A DNA stretch of 64,000 bases from Monocercomonoides exilis (GCA_001643675.2 LSRY02000061.1:310001-374000); one strand, 5' to 3'; shown: positions 34,317-47,789, counted from the stretch's first letter. Made by a program: numbers and translations. Notes: generated from the letters alone by a model not told the origin.

Positions 34317-36499
34317 AATTTTTTTCTAAAAAAAATATTACACATGAATATTAAGTTCTAAATTCGAATATTAAACTTTTTCTCTTGCACAGTAATTGCA
34401 ATTGTTTATTTCAAGATGTTACAAACAGTCATTTTTGGAATTTGTCAGAATTATCGGGTCTGTTTATGTGATAGTGTAATTATCTTCACAATCAATTGAA
34501 CATAAAAAAAGCGCACAATTGAAATTCAACATATTCATAGAAATATTATTGATTCGCAGCTATCCAGAAATCAAAATAAACAATCCTCACTTCCACCAAT
34601 AAAAAAAGAAGTGTTGTTATTGCTTTTTCATCACTAGAAATATTTCACTTAGTCCAGCTGTTTTTTTGAAAACTTCTGAGTATCATTCTGTTGATATTTC
34701 TTGAGCATTTGGCATTGTTTGATCATTTTCCATAACGAATAAGAGCCACAAAAGAAAATGGGCACAACTCGATGTGTCGTTGCTGAATGGGCACATAAAG
34801 ACAATGTGATAACAAAAGGATGGATTTATGGTGTGGAGTGAAGGAGTTGAGCTTTTGGAGGAAACAGGGTTTTGAGAGGGGGAAAGGAGCGATAAAATGT
34901 TATTTTTTGTGGAAAAGAGGTGTTTTAGGAAGGTCTAAGATGCAAAATGGATGTGTCGGAAATGGATTTGGATGGACTTTTGCGAGGTTGTTTTTGAGAT
35001 TTTTGTGAGTTGGAAGGAGTTGGAGTTGTGTTAATTATTGGAGAAAAGGAATTTGCTGTTGAGGAGGTGGGATAAGAGGGGAAAACAAGAAGGACAGAAG
35101 ATGGGTGGAGTGAATGGAATATATTTATTGGAGGGGAAGATGAGAGATGGAAAGGAAATGGAGAAGAAATGGAAAAGGAATATTTTTTTTTTTAAATGCA
35201 GAGAGAAGGAGGAGGCATATGAGGCGGAACAAAGAGAAGAGATTTTGTGGACGTATGTTTGATGAGAAAGAGAAGCGTGGTTGAAGAAAAAATGTGAGGA
35301 AGATTTTTGTGTATTTTATATTTTTTATTGAAAGGACAGTTTGGTCGCGCCTCTCATTTGCGGGACAAGGGATGGAAGCTGAGGTGGAGGAAGACAGGAA
35401 GAAGGAACGTCAGGCGCAGCACTTTGCATTGTGGGTGTGGGGAAGGATTCGCGACAGTGATGGAGCGAGGTGAGGGGCTGACCATGAGGGGGTGTTTTGC
35501 GCCAGAGACATTCAAAGAAATGGAGGTATTTATTATTTTTGATTGGGAAAAGGCGTTCCATGGAGTGAAAAAGATAGGAATTATGCAATTGTTTGTGGAA
35601 GAGATGGAGGATGTGTGGCGGAGGGGAGTTAACATTTTGGAGGAAATGGAGAGAAAAAGAAGATTTGGGCAAGGGATGGGAAGGGATTCTTGAGATGGAA
35701 TCTTCTTCTTTACCAGTTTTTCATAGAATGAAGTTTGTGAAGTAATTCGAGTGGAAGGAGAATAGAGGATATGGCTTTGACGAATTTTTTTGGAAGCCAG
35801 AAAGGAGTCGATGAAATTTACATTGAAATAAACAAGAGAGATGGATCAAAATAGTTTTGAAGATTAAAAGAAATGATATATTGAGAAGAAGAATAAGAGG
35901 AAAACGAAGAAATAATAAGATTTACAAAAAGCTTTGAATAATGTTTATATTGTTTATAGAGTTGTATAATGAGCATGCATTATTAAAATCTAACTTGATT
36001 TTCTTTTTCGGTTTTTTTGCCTTTTTTTACAAGCAATATCATTTTTTTTTCTCCAGGAAATATTCATCATTGTGCAAAACATCAATATTTGAAATGTTTT
36101 TGAGTTTTAATTTGTTCTCTTCTTTCATTTTTGATGTTTTCTGTCAATTTTTGCAACTCAGTAATTTTAAACCATTTATAATCGAAATTTTTAAATGTTT
36201 TGACTATTAGAAAACACTTATTGTTCATGGAAACATTTCAATAATCGAATTAAACGTAAAATAATATATTTTTTTCTTAACGTTCTTCACATAAATACGT
36301 AAAATTATATATTTCGCATTATTTGTTGTTAAATGTTCTGAAAATTGTACAAAACATACTTAATAATATTTATGATAAATAAACTGCAATTTGTGAATAC
36401 AACAATTTTTTAGAGAAAACCGAAGATCTTCCCACAATTTTTATTTAACTTGAAATTTGTTGGTGAAACTAAAAATAACTGCCTTATTTTCAATTTATC

Positions 36500-36580
36500 T
36501 GAAAAATTTCAAAATTACTTGATAATTTCAAAATATCATATATGAATTTCAAAATTTTCCAAAAATTTCACAATTACACA
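36500..36580. repeat. Array of near-palindromic AATTTCAAAATT units, copy 2
   Basis: Same unit as at 34211-34316, 2.2 kb away on the other side of the G-rich block. The two may mark the ends of an element, or they may be ordinary AT-rich satellite. Confidence 0.55.
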
Positions 36581-37115
36581 AAAATTGTGCAATTCATCAA
36601 TTACAAAAAAAGAAAATCACATTATCCAATAGTTTAACAAATTCTATTGAATGAGATGATCATTGAAATGAATACAATAGCTTTATGAAAAACAATTACA
36701 AACAATTCATCAACAACTTTTCTTCAAACATGCTAGATTGATGAGAAATATGTCATTGCATCGATAATCAAAAAAATGATGATGACATAATTTTCAAACA
36801 AACAAAAACTTATCAGCGAGTGAAGCAAAATAAAAGCACTTTGCCAAATTTTTCCACTTGTTTGTTTTACAAAGAAATATATGCATAAAATACTTGGCTA
36901 TAGACCAAAGAACTATTTGCCAAACAATTCCGTATTAAAATGAAAACAAATAAAAAAACAATGTTTAAATTGTAAAATAACACACCCTTGTGCTATTTTT
37001 ACTTCAGAGTTCATTTATTCATTGAAAATTCACAAATTAATGAAAATAAAAAGTTTCCACAAGCGATGTGGTGAATATCTCTTTTTTTAATATTGAGGGA
37101 TGATCTACATTTTTT

Positions 37116-40100
37116 TTGGACAGATTAACATTTTTTTTGGACAGACTGTATTTCACATTTCTTATTATGTTCTTATTGGCAGCAGCTGTTTTGCAAGATT
37201 GCATTGCAAGCTCTCAACCATGGATAGTATCTTTTCTTCGTTGGATAACGAACATTCCTTTTAGATTATTTTTCATCCCATTTATTTCATTATGTATTAC
37301 AACTTTTAATTGTTACGAGACAGGAGACGAGAGAACTCATCGTTCTTATGAAAAGTTGTGCTTGGAAGATTTGTTAAAATTTGCGGGATTTGTTATAGCA
37401 GTTGTAACACTTTCATATGTTTTGTTATCTTCATTAATAATAAATAATATGATTTTTAACCACAATCCGAAACACGGAGGATTGTGGTCATCGCCACGTG
37501 GTTTATGGCAATCAATGGACTCGCTTCTTGTGTTTGGATGTGTGTTTGCAATGAGGATGCTGTTTGGATGGACTTTCTGGCGCGGAGTTGTTACAATTGG
37601 ATCTTCTATGGTAATGATGGTGTATTTTGTATATATTCAGCCAATATACAAACTGAATGGAAATCTACTGATGGCCAGCAAATGGTGCATGTTTGGATGT
37701 TTGAGACTTTTTGATGAAATTGCAAATACAATTGAAGGAGCAACAGGCAATTGGAAAATAACTATTGTACTTCAAGCTGTTGGCTTGATAGCTGGAATTG
37801 TGGTGTGCATTGTGCTGCTACCAAATATTTGTAGAAATATCAGAGAAAGAAAGTATCTCTTTCCAGTTTTTGGTAACCAATTGTCAGATATTTGTACGAA
37901 AAACCCTTCTTTGGTACTACCTGCGTTGAAGAAGCCTGAAAGAATGGAGGCATCGCTTCGCTTTATACAACAGAAAGAATACAAATCGATGATGTATTTG
38001 ACATTTGCTGATTATGTGTATGCGCAAACACTGAAGGCGAACAAGAACAACAGCTGCTGTTCTTCCAATATGCGACATTTCTGTCCGCTTATTGCAAAAT
38101 TACACAAAAGCCGATGAGCTTATAAGAAAAGCACAGATATCGTCTCCAAAAATTTTCCTAGGATTTGTGCTGTTTTGTATGACCAAAGAGAATGGAGGAA
38201 GAACAAACAGAGACAATAGAAACAGAACAGGCGATATGAATTCGTTTGCCTTCACGAAGCTACTAGAAAAGGCAGAGAAGCACCACGAGCTGGCTGTGAA
38301 TGCGATGAAGGACTTTTTCGAGAATATAATAGCGATTTCAACTGATTTCAAGTTGATTCCTGTTCTGCTGAATTCGATTGTGAAGAACGAAGACATTGCG
38401 CGGAAGAGCTACGAAGAGCTAATTACCTCACATGGGCTTAACAAGGATATCTTAAGGAGCTATGCACGTCTTTTATTAGACATCTACAACGAGGAGGATG
38501 AGGCAGAGATGATATTGAGCAGAGCTGATCGGATCGAAGAAGAATCTGCCAACTCTGGTGAGATAATGGATCGGATGCAGGTGACAGCGGTTCACAATAC
38601 TTTGTTTGGATCTGTTGGACAAAGAAAGGCCGGTACTCGAAAAGATAGCGTAGATGAGGGTTCAAGCGATAGAGGCAATACTTGCAACGAGCATGTATCC
38701 AACTACGTTCGTTTGGTGAGACAAGAAAGCTTTGAAGTGACAGGGAGTGTCGATGAAGGCGCAGCTACAGGGAAAGCTGCAGATGAAAGATTTGAAGCAT
38801 GCCAATCTTCTTTTGAACTGCTCAGCTTTGATGGTGAACGCGAAATTCTTTCTGGAAGCGAAAGACAGCTGCAACAGACTTCATACGAATGTCGAAGAAA
38901 CCAAAGATTCAGCAAAAAGAAGAGAACAAAAAAGAAAAAGAACGGAATGAGGATTGATATGATGATAGGAGGGCGAAACATATTAGGAATTCACAAAAAT
39001 GAAATGGTGACACTGAAATTTGCAACGGTATTATTGCATATTGTTATTGTTGCTGCACTTCTGTCCGCTCTTGCTGTTGATGCGACTATGTCGGGAATGA
39101 ACCAGAAAGATTTGGAAACTCTGCGAAATGTGTGTGGCTTATCATATCATTCAGCACGTGCGGCTGCAATTGCATATGACTTCTTTGTTTACGACAAAAT
39201 GTACAACTTTTCTGACCCTGTAGCAACTGACAAATGGGGTCCGATAATTATTCCAAAAAAGGAGTTGATGAAGATGCTAAAGGGGACATCAGATGACTTG
39301 GCGCGGATGCTCGGCAATGTGCATGGATCAACTATAAACATGGAGCTGTGGGAAGCAGCAAGCATCGACACGTATTTGTTCGCATTCACCACGAAGAATG
39401 AGACTCATCCAGATGGAAGCGTCGAAGAAGTCATAGGCACAAAAACGCAGATACACCATCCGTCTTCCATGTTGGAGGTGCTTGCCTCGGTTTCGCAGAT
39501 GACGCATCATCTGTTCCTTTCGAATATTTCTTCACGTCCGCGAGATCCGGATTATCTGCCAAGCATACAACATTTGGTGTTCAATTGTCCTGTCCCGATT
39601 ATGGATGGAGCCAAAAGGGTGATTATTTAATATTTCGAGCTTATTAGCTCAGGATGCGACGAAATTATAACTGCTTTTGTTCTTATAATCACCTTGTTCC
39701 TTACTCCTCTTACAGCTGCGCAGACTGTGCTCTTCATCAGAGTTACAAGAACGGCAGTGCAGAATCGAATGAAGGCATTTCGCTATGCTGGATGTGCCAA
39801 AGAGCAAGATGAACAGAGTGATGCATCAGCTTCTGAGGGGAGATGACGCTGAATTCGATGACGAGTTGGTAGATTGTGCTGTATCGAGCGAAAATCCGCA
39901 CTTGAAGCTATGCGAAAGTCGCAGCAGCAACAAATTCGAGCACTGGAGAGATGGTAGTGCGGAGATGCCGTGTGGAGGTTCCGATGAAAGTGAAAAGAGT
40001 TCTCGTTGAAAGACAAGCAAGCGAAGCTCTGTTTGGTTGATGCATCATGCTGAAGAGAAGCTGGCAGAAAGCAACAGTTTGAATTTATTGCAGAGACAAC

Positions 40101-42460
40101 AGATGATGAAGGAATCTCCTCAGAAGAAGTTGCCGTCAATGCTCGACTCGTCCAAAATAGAGCATTCTTTAAACAGATCTTCACCTTCGATGATTTCTGG
40201 TGCTGGGCTTTCGATGGAATCACTCGGAAGCGTCTCAGTTTCATTATCGTCTTCGAAATCGCAATTGGAAGAGCAGGCTGCGTTGTTATCTGTTGATGAA
40301 GAGAACACAAAAATCGTCAGCAAATCTGTGCAAAATGTCGGAGCAAGAAATCCAGCGAGATTGCCGCATGCGGAGCAGAGTCCCGTTTTAAGGAAGCTGA
40401 AAATTGAAGTCTCTGGAGCACCAAGCGAACTTCCTTCTTCTCCCCCACAAAATGATGCTTCATTTACCGGCCTCTTGGGTTTTGAGTCAAGTGGGATGGA
40501 GGTAGCAGAATGGGAGTCAGGAATAGCGAATAATGCTGAAAATGAAGCAGAATCTGCTTTTCCCAGTGTAATGCAGAAAGGAAATGTTTCAATGGCATGG
40601 CACTCTCCGGTGATTTGCGAGAGCACTTTTTCTGAGATGTGTGCGAGCAGACCACTTTTTGCCAGCCAGGGAGTGGGAATGACGAATTATGCGAAGTCTC
40701 CGTCGCTTCAGCCTGCCCTGCTTTTGGGCAGCGTTGACAAGCCTCATTGCGGGATGGCACATGAAGGCTTATTACCTCCTCAAGAGCCGATTTTTGAAAA
40801 TGCTCCCTTCTCTGCTTTCAGCCCAGTGCCTGTGGTTTTTCCTCCTGCCTCACCGAGTGGGTATCAGCAGAAAAATCCAATGTTTAACAGTCAGAATTTT
40901 CTGTTTCCACAGATCGAAATGCATTCTCCGATTCATTCAGTGAATGATTGCCCGCTAAAAATGGAGCAAAAGTTGTCGGTTTGTTATGAAACTGTTGCTC
41001 AGATTGAGCGACTTCATCGCAAAATTTGTGGAACAAAATTCAAATTCGACGAAGAAGAAAACAGAAACTATCCCGAAAAGAACAAGCAGAGAGGATTGAT
41101 CAGAAATGCCTTAGAGGATGCAGCTTGGGAAGAAAGAATGGAGAAGGAGATAGAGAAATACGCACCGGCATACATGCATCTGCCAAGTCCGGTCACGCAC
41201 AAAATGATCATGACAAGTGTACTTTCTGTGCTGCTTGGTGTTATCACGATCGCAACGACAGTTTCTTTGGTACGCGTTTATGCTAGCAGATACAAGCCAA
41301 CTTCGGCAAACATCATCCTTTCTGGAATGCGTGCCTCAATTCTGTTTCAGATCCAATTTTTGCTGCTCACAATTATTGAGCCAATTCCGTTGCTGATAAC
41401 AGACCAATCAGTCACGTTTCCAGATTCAAGCAATCCAATTATGAACAGCTCTTCACATTGCTCGGGGTTTCCGCTGACAGCGCAAGAGATGCTGGTGCCA
41501 ATGTCGAGATATTTCGAGGCGGTGCATCTGAGCTGCCACTTCGGGACTTCGGAGTATTCGCATTCAGGAGACTTCACATACGATTCAGTTTTCACCAAGC
41601 GCATGACAACCAAGTTTAACAGAGAAGCGCTGCTGCAAATGTCATATTGCATTCTTGCTGAATCTGATGACTGTTCACAGGTGAACCCAATGCGGATTTA
41701 TGGAGAAAAAGGAAATGCCCACAGCCTTGCAACACTTTTAGCACGGACGAGGGTGAATCTGGAGAGGCTTTCAAAGATGAATGTTTCCGAAATCACAATT
41801 CTGAACCCCGAAGCTCAGTATATTTTGTCTGCATTGAGATATGATATTACAGAAGGACTGAACAAAATGACTAACATAATTTTATCTACAGGAAAGGAAG
41901 AAGTGTAGGAGTCGATAACAATCTTGAGAATTGTGACTTATGGTTTTTGTGCACTATTTATTGCTTCGTAATTTGGAAATGGATTGACATGGATACGGGA
42001 AGTGGAGTTTGTCGAAAATGTGTCTGTGAAGCTGTTTAGTATGCTTCGGATAAAAGAAGATGAAAAAGTGATTGAAATGATGCCATCAATGGTGACAGGT
42101 CATGACTCCTTCGACAAAGGAAGAGAAGCAATTCTTGATGCTGCCCAGCAGCTGCTCACTACAGTCAATCAGAACGAAGATATTGAATCAATGATGGATG
42201 CGTTCTGTCAGCTTTCATCAACGGCATTGGCAATATTCAACGAAGAGGAAAAAGAAATGGCTGTGAAGAATTATCCTGGAATTGAGAAGCACAAAAGAGA
42301 GCATTTGCTGTTGAGACAGCGGCTGATGCTGATTGGAGACCAGCTTCACTCAAAGAACTATGCGGTGAAAGCAGCCGGAAAGAGAACGCGTATTTCGCAA
42401 TTTGACTTGCACTTTACTGATGAAGATATCATGCTTGCGGAGGCAGTTTGGAGGCTGTAA
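37116..42460 (+). pseudogene. TmcB/TmcC-like multi-pass membrane protein, broken
   Basis: Homology runs through 5.3 kb but changes frame. The N-terminal part (37116 to about 38025) has several membrane helices and an LRFIQQKEYKSMMYLTFADY helix. TPR-like repeats follow: QLLFFQYATFLSAYCK, NYTKADELIRKAQ, ELAVNAMKDFFENI and DILRSYARLLLDIYNEEDEAEM. Then come a membrane helix near 39010-39085, an extracellular stretch, a second helix (IITAFVLIITLFLTPLT), a cytoplasmic loop and further helices (41200-41275 and 41906-41970). Disruptions are one-base losses near 38020 and 38096, TAA at 39628, an extra base near 39785, at least two shifts between 39890 and 40035, TAG at 41906 and TAA at 41969. The frame opens just after a TGA with no ATG, so the 5' end is probably lost too. 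The layout matches tiny-macrocysts-type proteins (TmcB/TmcC), a family of amoebae, ciliates and metamonads. Independent assembly errors could explain some shifts. Confidence 0.72.
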
Positions 42461-43830
42461 TAAAATTACATATTATTATTGGTGTAGGATGAAAGCAAGA
42501 GTCATTTGTGAAAGCTAATAGACTTTTGATTTTCGATATGTATCTTTTTTAGTAAACATTTTATTTATTTATTTAACTATCTATTTATCAATTTGTCTAT
42601 TTTTATTAAAATTTTTGTTGAAACATATTTTATCTTTTCATGTTTATTATTCATTTTTTGATTATTTATTTGAAAATGGAAGGAACGAAAATATTATTTT
42701 CACAGTTAAATAATCATAATAATCTTTCTTTTATTATCATGCATTGGTATTTTAGGTGGAATATTCTTAATTTTTTCATCAATACGGAGTCAATATTTTT
42801 GGTTGGTTGAATTTGAATGTTATTATAATAGCCAAAGTTAAATTATCTTCAGATTCCTTGTAATTTCTGTTCACCCACTTATTTTCTAAATTGAATGGAA
42901 ATACATAATTTCTTGAATAGAGTTTAAAATGTGGGTTGTTACATTGTTCAAAAATTTTGAAGATTTATTTGCAAATGTGTGCTTTGGTGAAATTCTTTTG
43001 TAACTTTATCTTTGAAAAATTTGATTATTTTTTATTTTCAAAAAATTTTTATTTGTTACAATTAACCTTCAACATGGTTTTGTTTTTTTTTTTGAAATAA
43101 AAACACTCTCATGTTTGTTGAGATTTATTGTGAAATGCATCTTATACATAGACCTAGTTTTTTTCAGCAATTGCTTCAATAGATGAATTTTGAATAGATT
43201 TTTTTTATTCAAATAAACTAGGTTTATTAAAATGAACTCTTGTTTATTCGAATTGATCGTGTTTATTTGAATAAACCGAGTTCATTTAAGATAGACTGAG
43301 TTCATTTGAGTTGCGAAAAATATTTTAATAAACAAATATTTTTTATGTTAGTATAATTGATTGCAAAAACATACATATATTATTTGTTTCATAATGATGT
43401 TGTTTTGCGAATGATTTTTGTTGTTTTCGCCAAATTCTTTCAAAGATCATAAGGATCAAAATGTTAAAAAAACTGTCAAAATTTTTTTGCACCAACAAAC
43501 GATTAAAAATATATCAACATTACATTCATTAATCGTTCAACCTTCAAACTGTATTATTCACACGTTTTTACATTTTTAAAAATTGATGAAAAGAAGAATT
43601 TCATGAATTATGAAATGAAAAGTAATTTTTGATTTGCGCAAATAAAACAAATTGGATTGCTCCAATACTGGCATAAACAACTGGCATTTATACTCAGATT
43701 GGTTAAATAATATCAAAAGAAAGGAAAAAATCAAAAGAAAATAATTGTGTCGGTTTTTATAAAAAACGGATTCAAAAACAAACATGTTTGTTATCATTGT
43801 TTAATTGAATAATGAACGGAGTTCAACCGT
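42461..43830. other. AT-rich spacer with the start of the tandem duplication
   Basis: No gene is seen. From about 43405 the sequence is homologous to 47364 onward. Imperfect copies of an AGTTCATTTGA / TTATTTGAATAAA word occur at 43200-43320. Confidence 0.6.
43181..43240 (+). repeat. Inverted repeat partner of 47206-47270 and 50193-50253
   Basis: It begins AGATGAATTTTGAATAGATT and matches the reverse complement of the sequence that ends each pseudogene copy downstream (AATCTATTCACAATTCATCT). It thus brackets pseudogene A. Confidence 0.7.
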
Positions 43831-46800
43831 TTTTCTCTTGCTATTTGCCTGCGCTTCTCCAGCAGATATTCCTTATTGTGTTGTTTCCTTCCGATCAGGA
43901 ATATGCGAAATATCATTCTGATCGTTCCAATTTATCAAGTGCAATAGTCACATTCTGATGGTATCACATGGAAGCAGCATTGATTTGACAAACGTTACAA
44001 TGGGTAACATGGAGCTGATGGGAAAAAGCATTGAAGAAGTATTTGCGCAGGCTGAATTGCGAGACGAGTCACAAGGATTAAATGAAGGCGACAGTCAAAC
44101 AGTTGAGCTAAAATGCTGCACGCTTTTCTCGCTTTGCTAAAATGCTCCTTTTGAACCCTCTATAATCAGCTGTACTGGCTGCGAGTCTTGTAGCGTGCCT
44201 GTGCAAAACACCTCGATCTAGAGCAGTGGAAGCAGCCAAAACAAGAAAAGTGGAGGAATGATAACGAAATTGAGCAAAGAAGAATTTTTCGAGTGTAGTT
44301 TTTCGGCTGTCTCGGAGTGCTTCTGCTCGGAGACTGGAAGAGGAGGCGCAATATTCCTGGATTGTTCTTCGATCATCAGTGATGGCCTGCTTCCTTTTCT
44401 GTTGAAAAACACCACGTTCATGGAGAACAAAGCATTTGTGGGAAGAGACTTATATGAAAAATGTGCGAATGAAAAAACTCAAATTGGCAACGAGTAGTTC
44501 CAGCTCGATTTCAGAGCACCGTTTGTTCGGGAGTTTGCGATGTGGGGATGCACAGAACTCGACTATGCGGACGAGCAAGATCTGCTGCTGCTTGTGGTTG
44601 TGCATCAGAGCGAGACGATATTTGCATCTTCTTCAGCGGACAATGCCTCTGACACGCGCCAGTGTGGTGCAATGAGCGAACCGTGCATTTCGCTGAATGT
44701 TGCGCTGCCGCACATCATTCCTTCAGTTTACAGCAATTTGCTGATTGACAAAAGCGCAGAGGTGACAGGGGAAGCGAGCGCTTGCGATGTCTCGATCAAG
44801 TCGCTGGATGCGGAAGGCGCCAGGGGGAGTGTTGTGCTGAACAGCAGCATCGGAAGCAAGACGAAAAGCCTCGTTTCGTGCTCGTCGAGAGTGAAAATGG
44901 AATTTCTCACGTTTTTGTTTGGAAGCGCTTTTTCTTCTTCTCATTCAAGTTTGTTACCGCTGACTGATGTCAACTTGTGGATTGCAGACACAATCTTTGC
45001 TCAAGAAGCTTATGGCGGAGGTTCTGGAATTGAACTGAATTGCTTGATTGTTGAAATGAGCGGTGGAAGATTGACGATGTCTGACTGCACTTTTGCTGGC
45101 CTCTGTCTCAGTTTTTCATGCCTAGCAGCAAAAGGCGGACAATATTGTTCATTTGCTGATTTGAATGTTTCTGAAGTGAATTGTGGAGAGTTATTTGATT
45201 TTAGCAATTTTTACAAGCCTATCAACGCAGCAAGTCTTATTTCCAGTTGCATATTTGATCGATCGGCTCTTATCCTTCGGGACTGCAAAGACTCTCAATG
45301 GAAGAAGGTTCAACTCAAGAATGAAGAGAGCAAAGCAAGCTTGATTGTGCTTTCCTCAGACGGTTCAGGAGGCCATTCAAACGTCCAATACTATCATTCG
45401 GAATTCGATTCCATATCTGTGCTGTCTGGTTCTTTGTTTTCAAAAGAATGCCAAGATTCAGATATTGAGATGAATTTCTTTACCATTTCTAACGCGAAGC
45501 TAAGAGAAGAATGTGCAGTGAGTGTTGCATCAAATGCTTCCACATTCCATTTGAAGCAGTCTTCATTCCAAAACATAACCAGAAATTCCTTTGGTCCGTG
45601 CTGTTTGGCCGCTTCATCTTCATCTTTGTTGGTGGAATTGGAGAATTGCACCAACCAAAAATGAATTTCATCCTCAGAAAAGGGGAGAATTGCTGCTTTG
45701 ACGAATTTATCGGATGTTTGCTTATCTTCATGCGTGTTCGACGGAGCAGTAAGCGCGGCAGATTTGAGAGCGAGTGATGAGCGATCAGAAGAGCTGTGCC
45801 AATGCAGTGGATCGATGGTTGATCTTCAGAATTGCACAGGAAGTATTATTGACACGAGTGTTGCAAACTCGTCGAAAAGATGTGTTCCTGTGTTTTGTTG
45901 AAGCACCTGTGTGAAATTTGTATTATTTGTCAACAACAGCCGAGTACAACGGGTTATCCGTTCATAAGGAACAACATCGCCTGCTCTGACCATGCGCTTT
46001 TGAATATTCATTGCCTGAAAATCGGGGATGGCTTTCTTCCGAACACCTCGACGTGAATTTCTTCCAGTTGAGAACATTGGAAAAAATGGCTTCGTAAAGA
46101 GCATCCCGTTCTTTATTCCGCAGCTAAATTCAGTGATATCTTGTTAAGAAGGCAATGTCATTTCCCTGGATCTCATTGGCTCCTCGTTCATTCCCTTGCA
46201 CTAACTCCTCCAGATTGATTTTGTCAATTAATTCCTCCACAAACTCAGAAATATCCGTTGCAAGTTGAACTTAATGAAAATGAAACTGTAATCCATGTTG
46301 TCATCTCAGCCTCAATCGCAACTTCGGTGTCTGACAATACTGAAGTGGCTGCAAGAACCATGTTTAAAAGCTCAAATACATTTGCATCAACTGCACAATT
46401 TCTTTTGAAGAACAGCAGTGAAGTTTAATTAAAAACGATGAAAGAATTGCTGAAGGAAGAAGAGAAAGAATACCGTCTCGACTTTTGATTGCAATTGTTA
46501 TGACATCGATAATTCTTAAGATTCTTTTGATTGGATTTATTATGTTTATTGCTCGTTGGAAGAAGATTTCGAATGAAGCGGAAGATTCGAGACAGATAGT
46601 TGATGATACAATAAGGAAGAATCCGAAGGAATTCAAATGGTGACGATGGAGACATTACTAGAAGAGCAGTGGAGGAGAGAATAGAAAAAGAGGGAGAGAA
46701 GATAAATGAAGAGTGGCCTTCAAAAAATCTATCTATGAAAATGAAATATATCCATTCAACGGAGAAAGTGGTAAATATGAAAACAGCTTCAACCTGTCGA

Positions 46801-46893
46801 TTCGACTGAGAGCTTCAAATTTATATGCTTTGTTGGCTGAAAATCACTCCACGAACATCAATAGAAACAAATTTTTGTTTTTTATATTTAATT
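43831..46893 (+). pseudogene. Pseudogene A of the receptor pseudokinase family
   Basis: It is homologous to the last ectodomain module, membrane segment and juxtamembrane part of K2. Recognisable blocks are FFECSFSAVSECFCSETGRG, QLDFRAPFVRE, FAMWGC then QSETIFASSSADN, CGAMSEPCISLNVALPHIIP (module signature), SSCIFDRSALILRDC, GYPFIRNNIACSDHALLN, and a membrane helix with IARWKK followed by VTMETLLEEQWRRE. Stops include TAG at about 44495 where K2 has Gln (DEQF), TGA near 44140 and 45661, and TGA in place of the Trp codon of SLWI. Frameshifts occur near 44530, 45900-45960 and 46000. The kinase-like tail is replaced by a short stretch (YPFNGESGKYENSFNLS) shared with pseudogene B. It retains no start codon or signal peptide. 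Confidence 0.82.
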
Positions 46894-47789
46894 AAACAGA
46901 GATCAAATGAAAAACAAAAAAGTTGGAATGGAATAGAATCATGACAACAAAATGATATTTGCATTCATTTCTTTCTCTATTTGTCAAATAAAATTTTCTT
47001 TAAACATATATCAAAGATTGATTAAGAATACAGAAAATCTCAGATTTTTTGAATTTTTCAATTTTTTTGTTGATAAAGTGAAAGATAAAATACAAAAGTA
47101 TTATAATAAGTGTTCACTACTTTTTCACAAAAACTTTATTTAAGTGTATCGCACTTTATTCAAGTGTCACTTCAACCATTTTAAATAACATGACTTCATT
47201 AAAGAAAAACCCAGTTCATTCAAATAAGTTGAATTTATTCAAATGAAAAAAATCTATTCACAATTCATCTAATAATTAAGATAAAAAACAAAAATTTTTA
47301 ATGTGTAAAAATTGATAACTGATAATATTCTTATATTATTTGAAAACAGTTAATGTTATTTTTGTAATGATTTTTGTTGTTTTCATCAAATATTTTTAAT
47401 GATCGAAAGGATCAAAAAATTTTTTGAAATGTTTTAATTCTTTTGCACTAACAAACGATTCAAAACGCATCATCATGACATTCGTAGTTTGCTAAACTTT
47501 CCAATTATGTAATCCACTTGTTTTAACATTTGTTAAATATTAATGAAAAGTAGAATTTTATGAATTATGAAATGATTAGCGTTTTTTCAAATTCGCAAAT
47601 AAAGAAAATTGAAATTATGTTGAATAACAAATTGGATTGCATCAATATATATGCAAACAACTGGTATTTTCACTAAGATCGGCTCAAAAGCATTAAAAGA
47701 CAGGAAAAAATAACCGGACAATAAATGAAATTGATATTTCTTTTTTGAAAAAGATAAAAAAACAAAGAAATATGTCTTCATTATTTCAT
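46894..47789. other. Spacer between pseudogenes A and B
   Basis: AT-rich DNA holding the end of duplication unit 1 and the start of unit 2. The inverted-repeat element at 47206-47270 lies here. No gene is seen. Confidence 0.6.
47206..47270 (-). repeat. Inverted repeat copy 2 (3' border of unit 1)
   Basis: CCCAGTTCATTCAAATAAG to AATCTATTCACAATTCATCT, the reverse complement of the 43181-43240 type and in direct orientation to 50193-50253. Confidence 0.72.

Larger units (their letters stand above)
33968..37115. other. Repeat-bearing region without a convincing gene
   Basis: AT-rich flanks enclose a G-rich plus-strand block at about 34790-35760. Its base composition is unlike the surroundings: many TGG, GAGG and GGAAG words. 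Frames in it are Trp/Arg/Lys/Glu-rich. One (35307-35693) contains FDWEKAFHGV, which recalls the D-x3-KAFD motif of reverse transcriptases, but no other motif of that enzyme is found. Two similar AT repeats lie at 34211-34316 and 36500-36580. Confidence 0.5.
43405..47275 (+). repeat. Tandem duplication, unit 1 (carries pseudogene A)
   Basis: The 5' end (AATGATTTTTGTTGTTTTC near 43408) and the 3' end (AAGTGTATCGCACTTTATTCAAGTG near 47140) both recur in unit 2 in the same order and orientation. Unit 2 is about 1 kb shorter because it lacks the region equivalent to about 45110-46120. Confidence 0.78.

Noticed and set aside
35307-35693. Reverse transcriptase gene
   Set aside because: Only one weak motif (FDWEKAFHGV) with the second Asp replaced by His; no YxDD box or other motif nearby. 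Kept as a low-interest finding, not as a feature.
44490-44500. TAG at a position where K2 has Gln, as evidence for TAA/TAG coding Gln
   Set aside because: The same pseudogene pair also has TGA stops and frameshifts, and the intact 8-kb genes contain no internal TAA or TAG; a CAG to TAG transition explains it.
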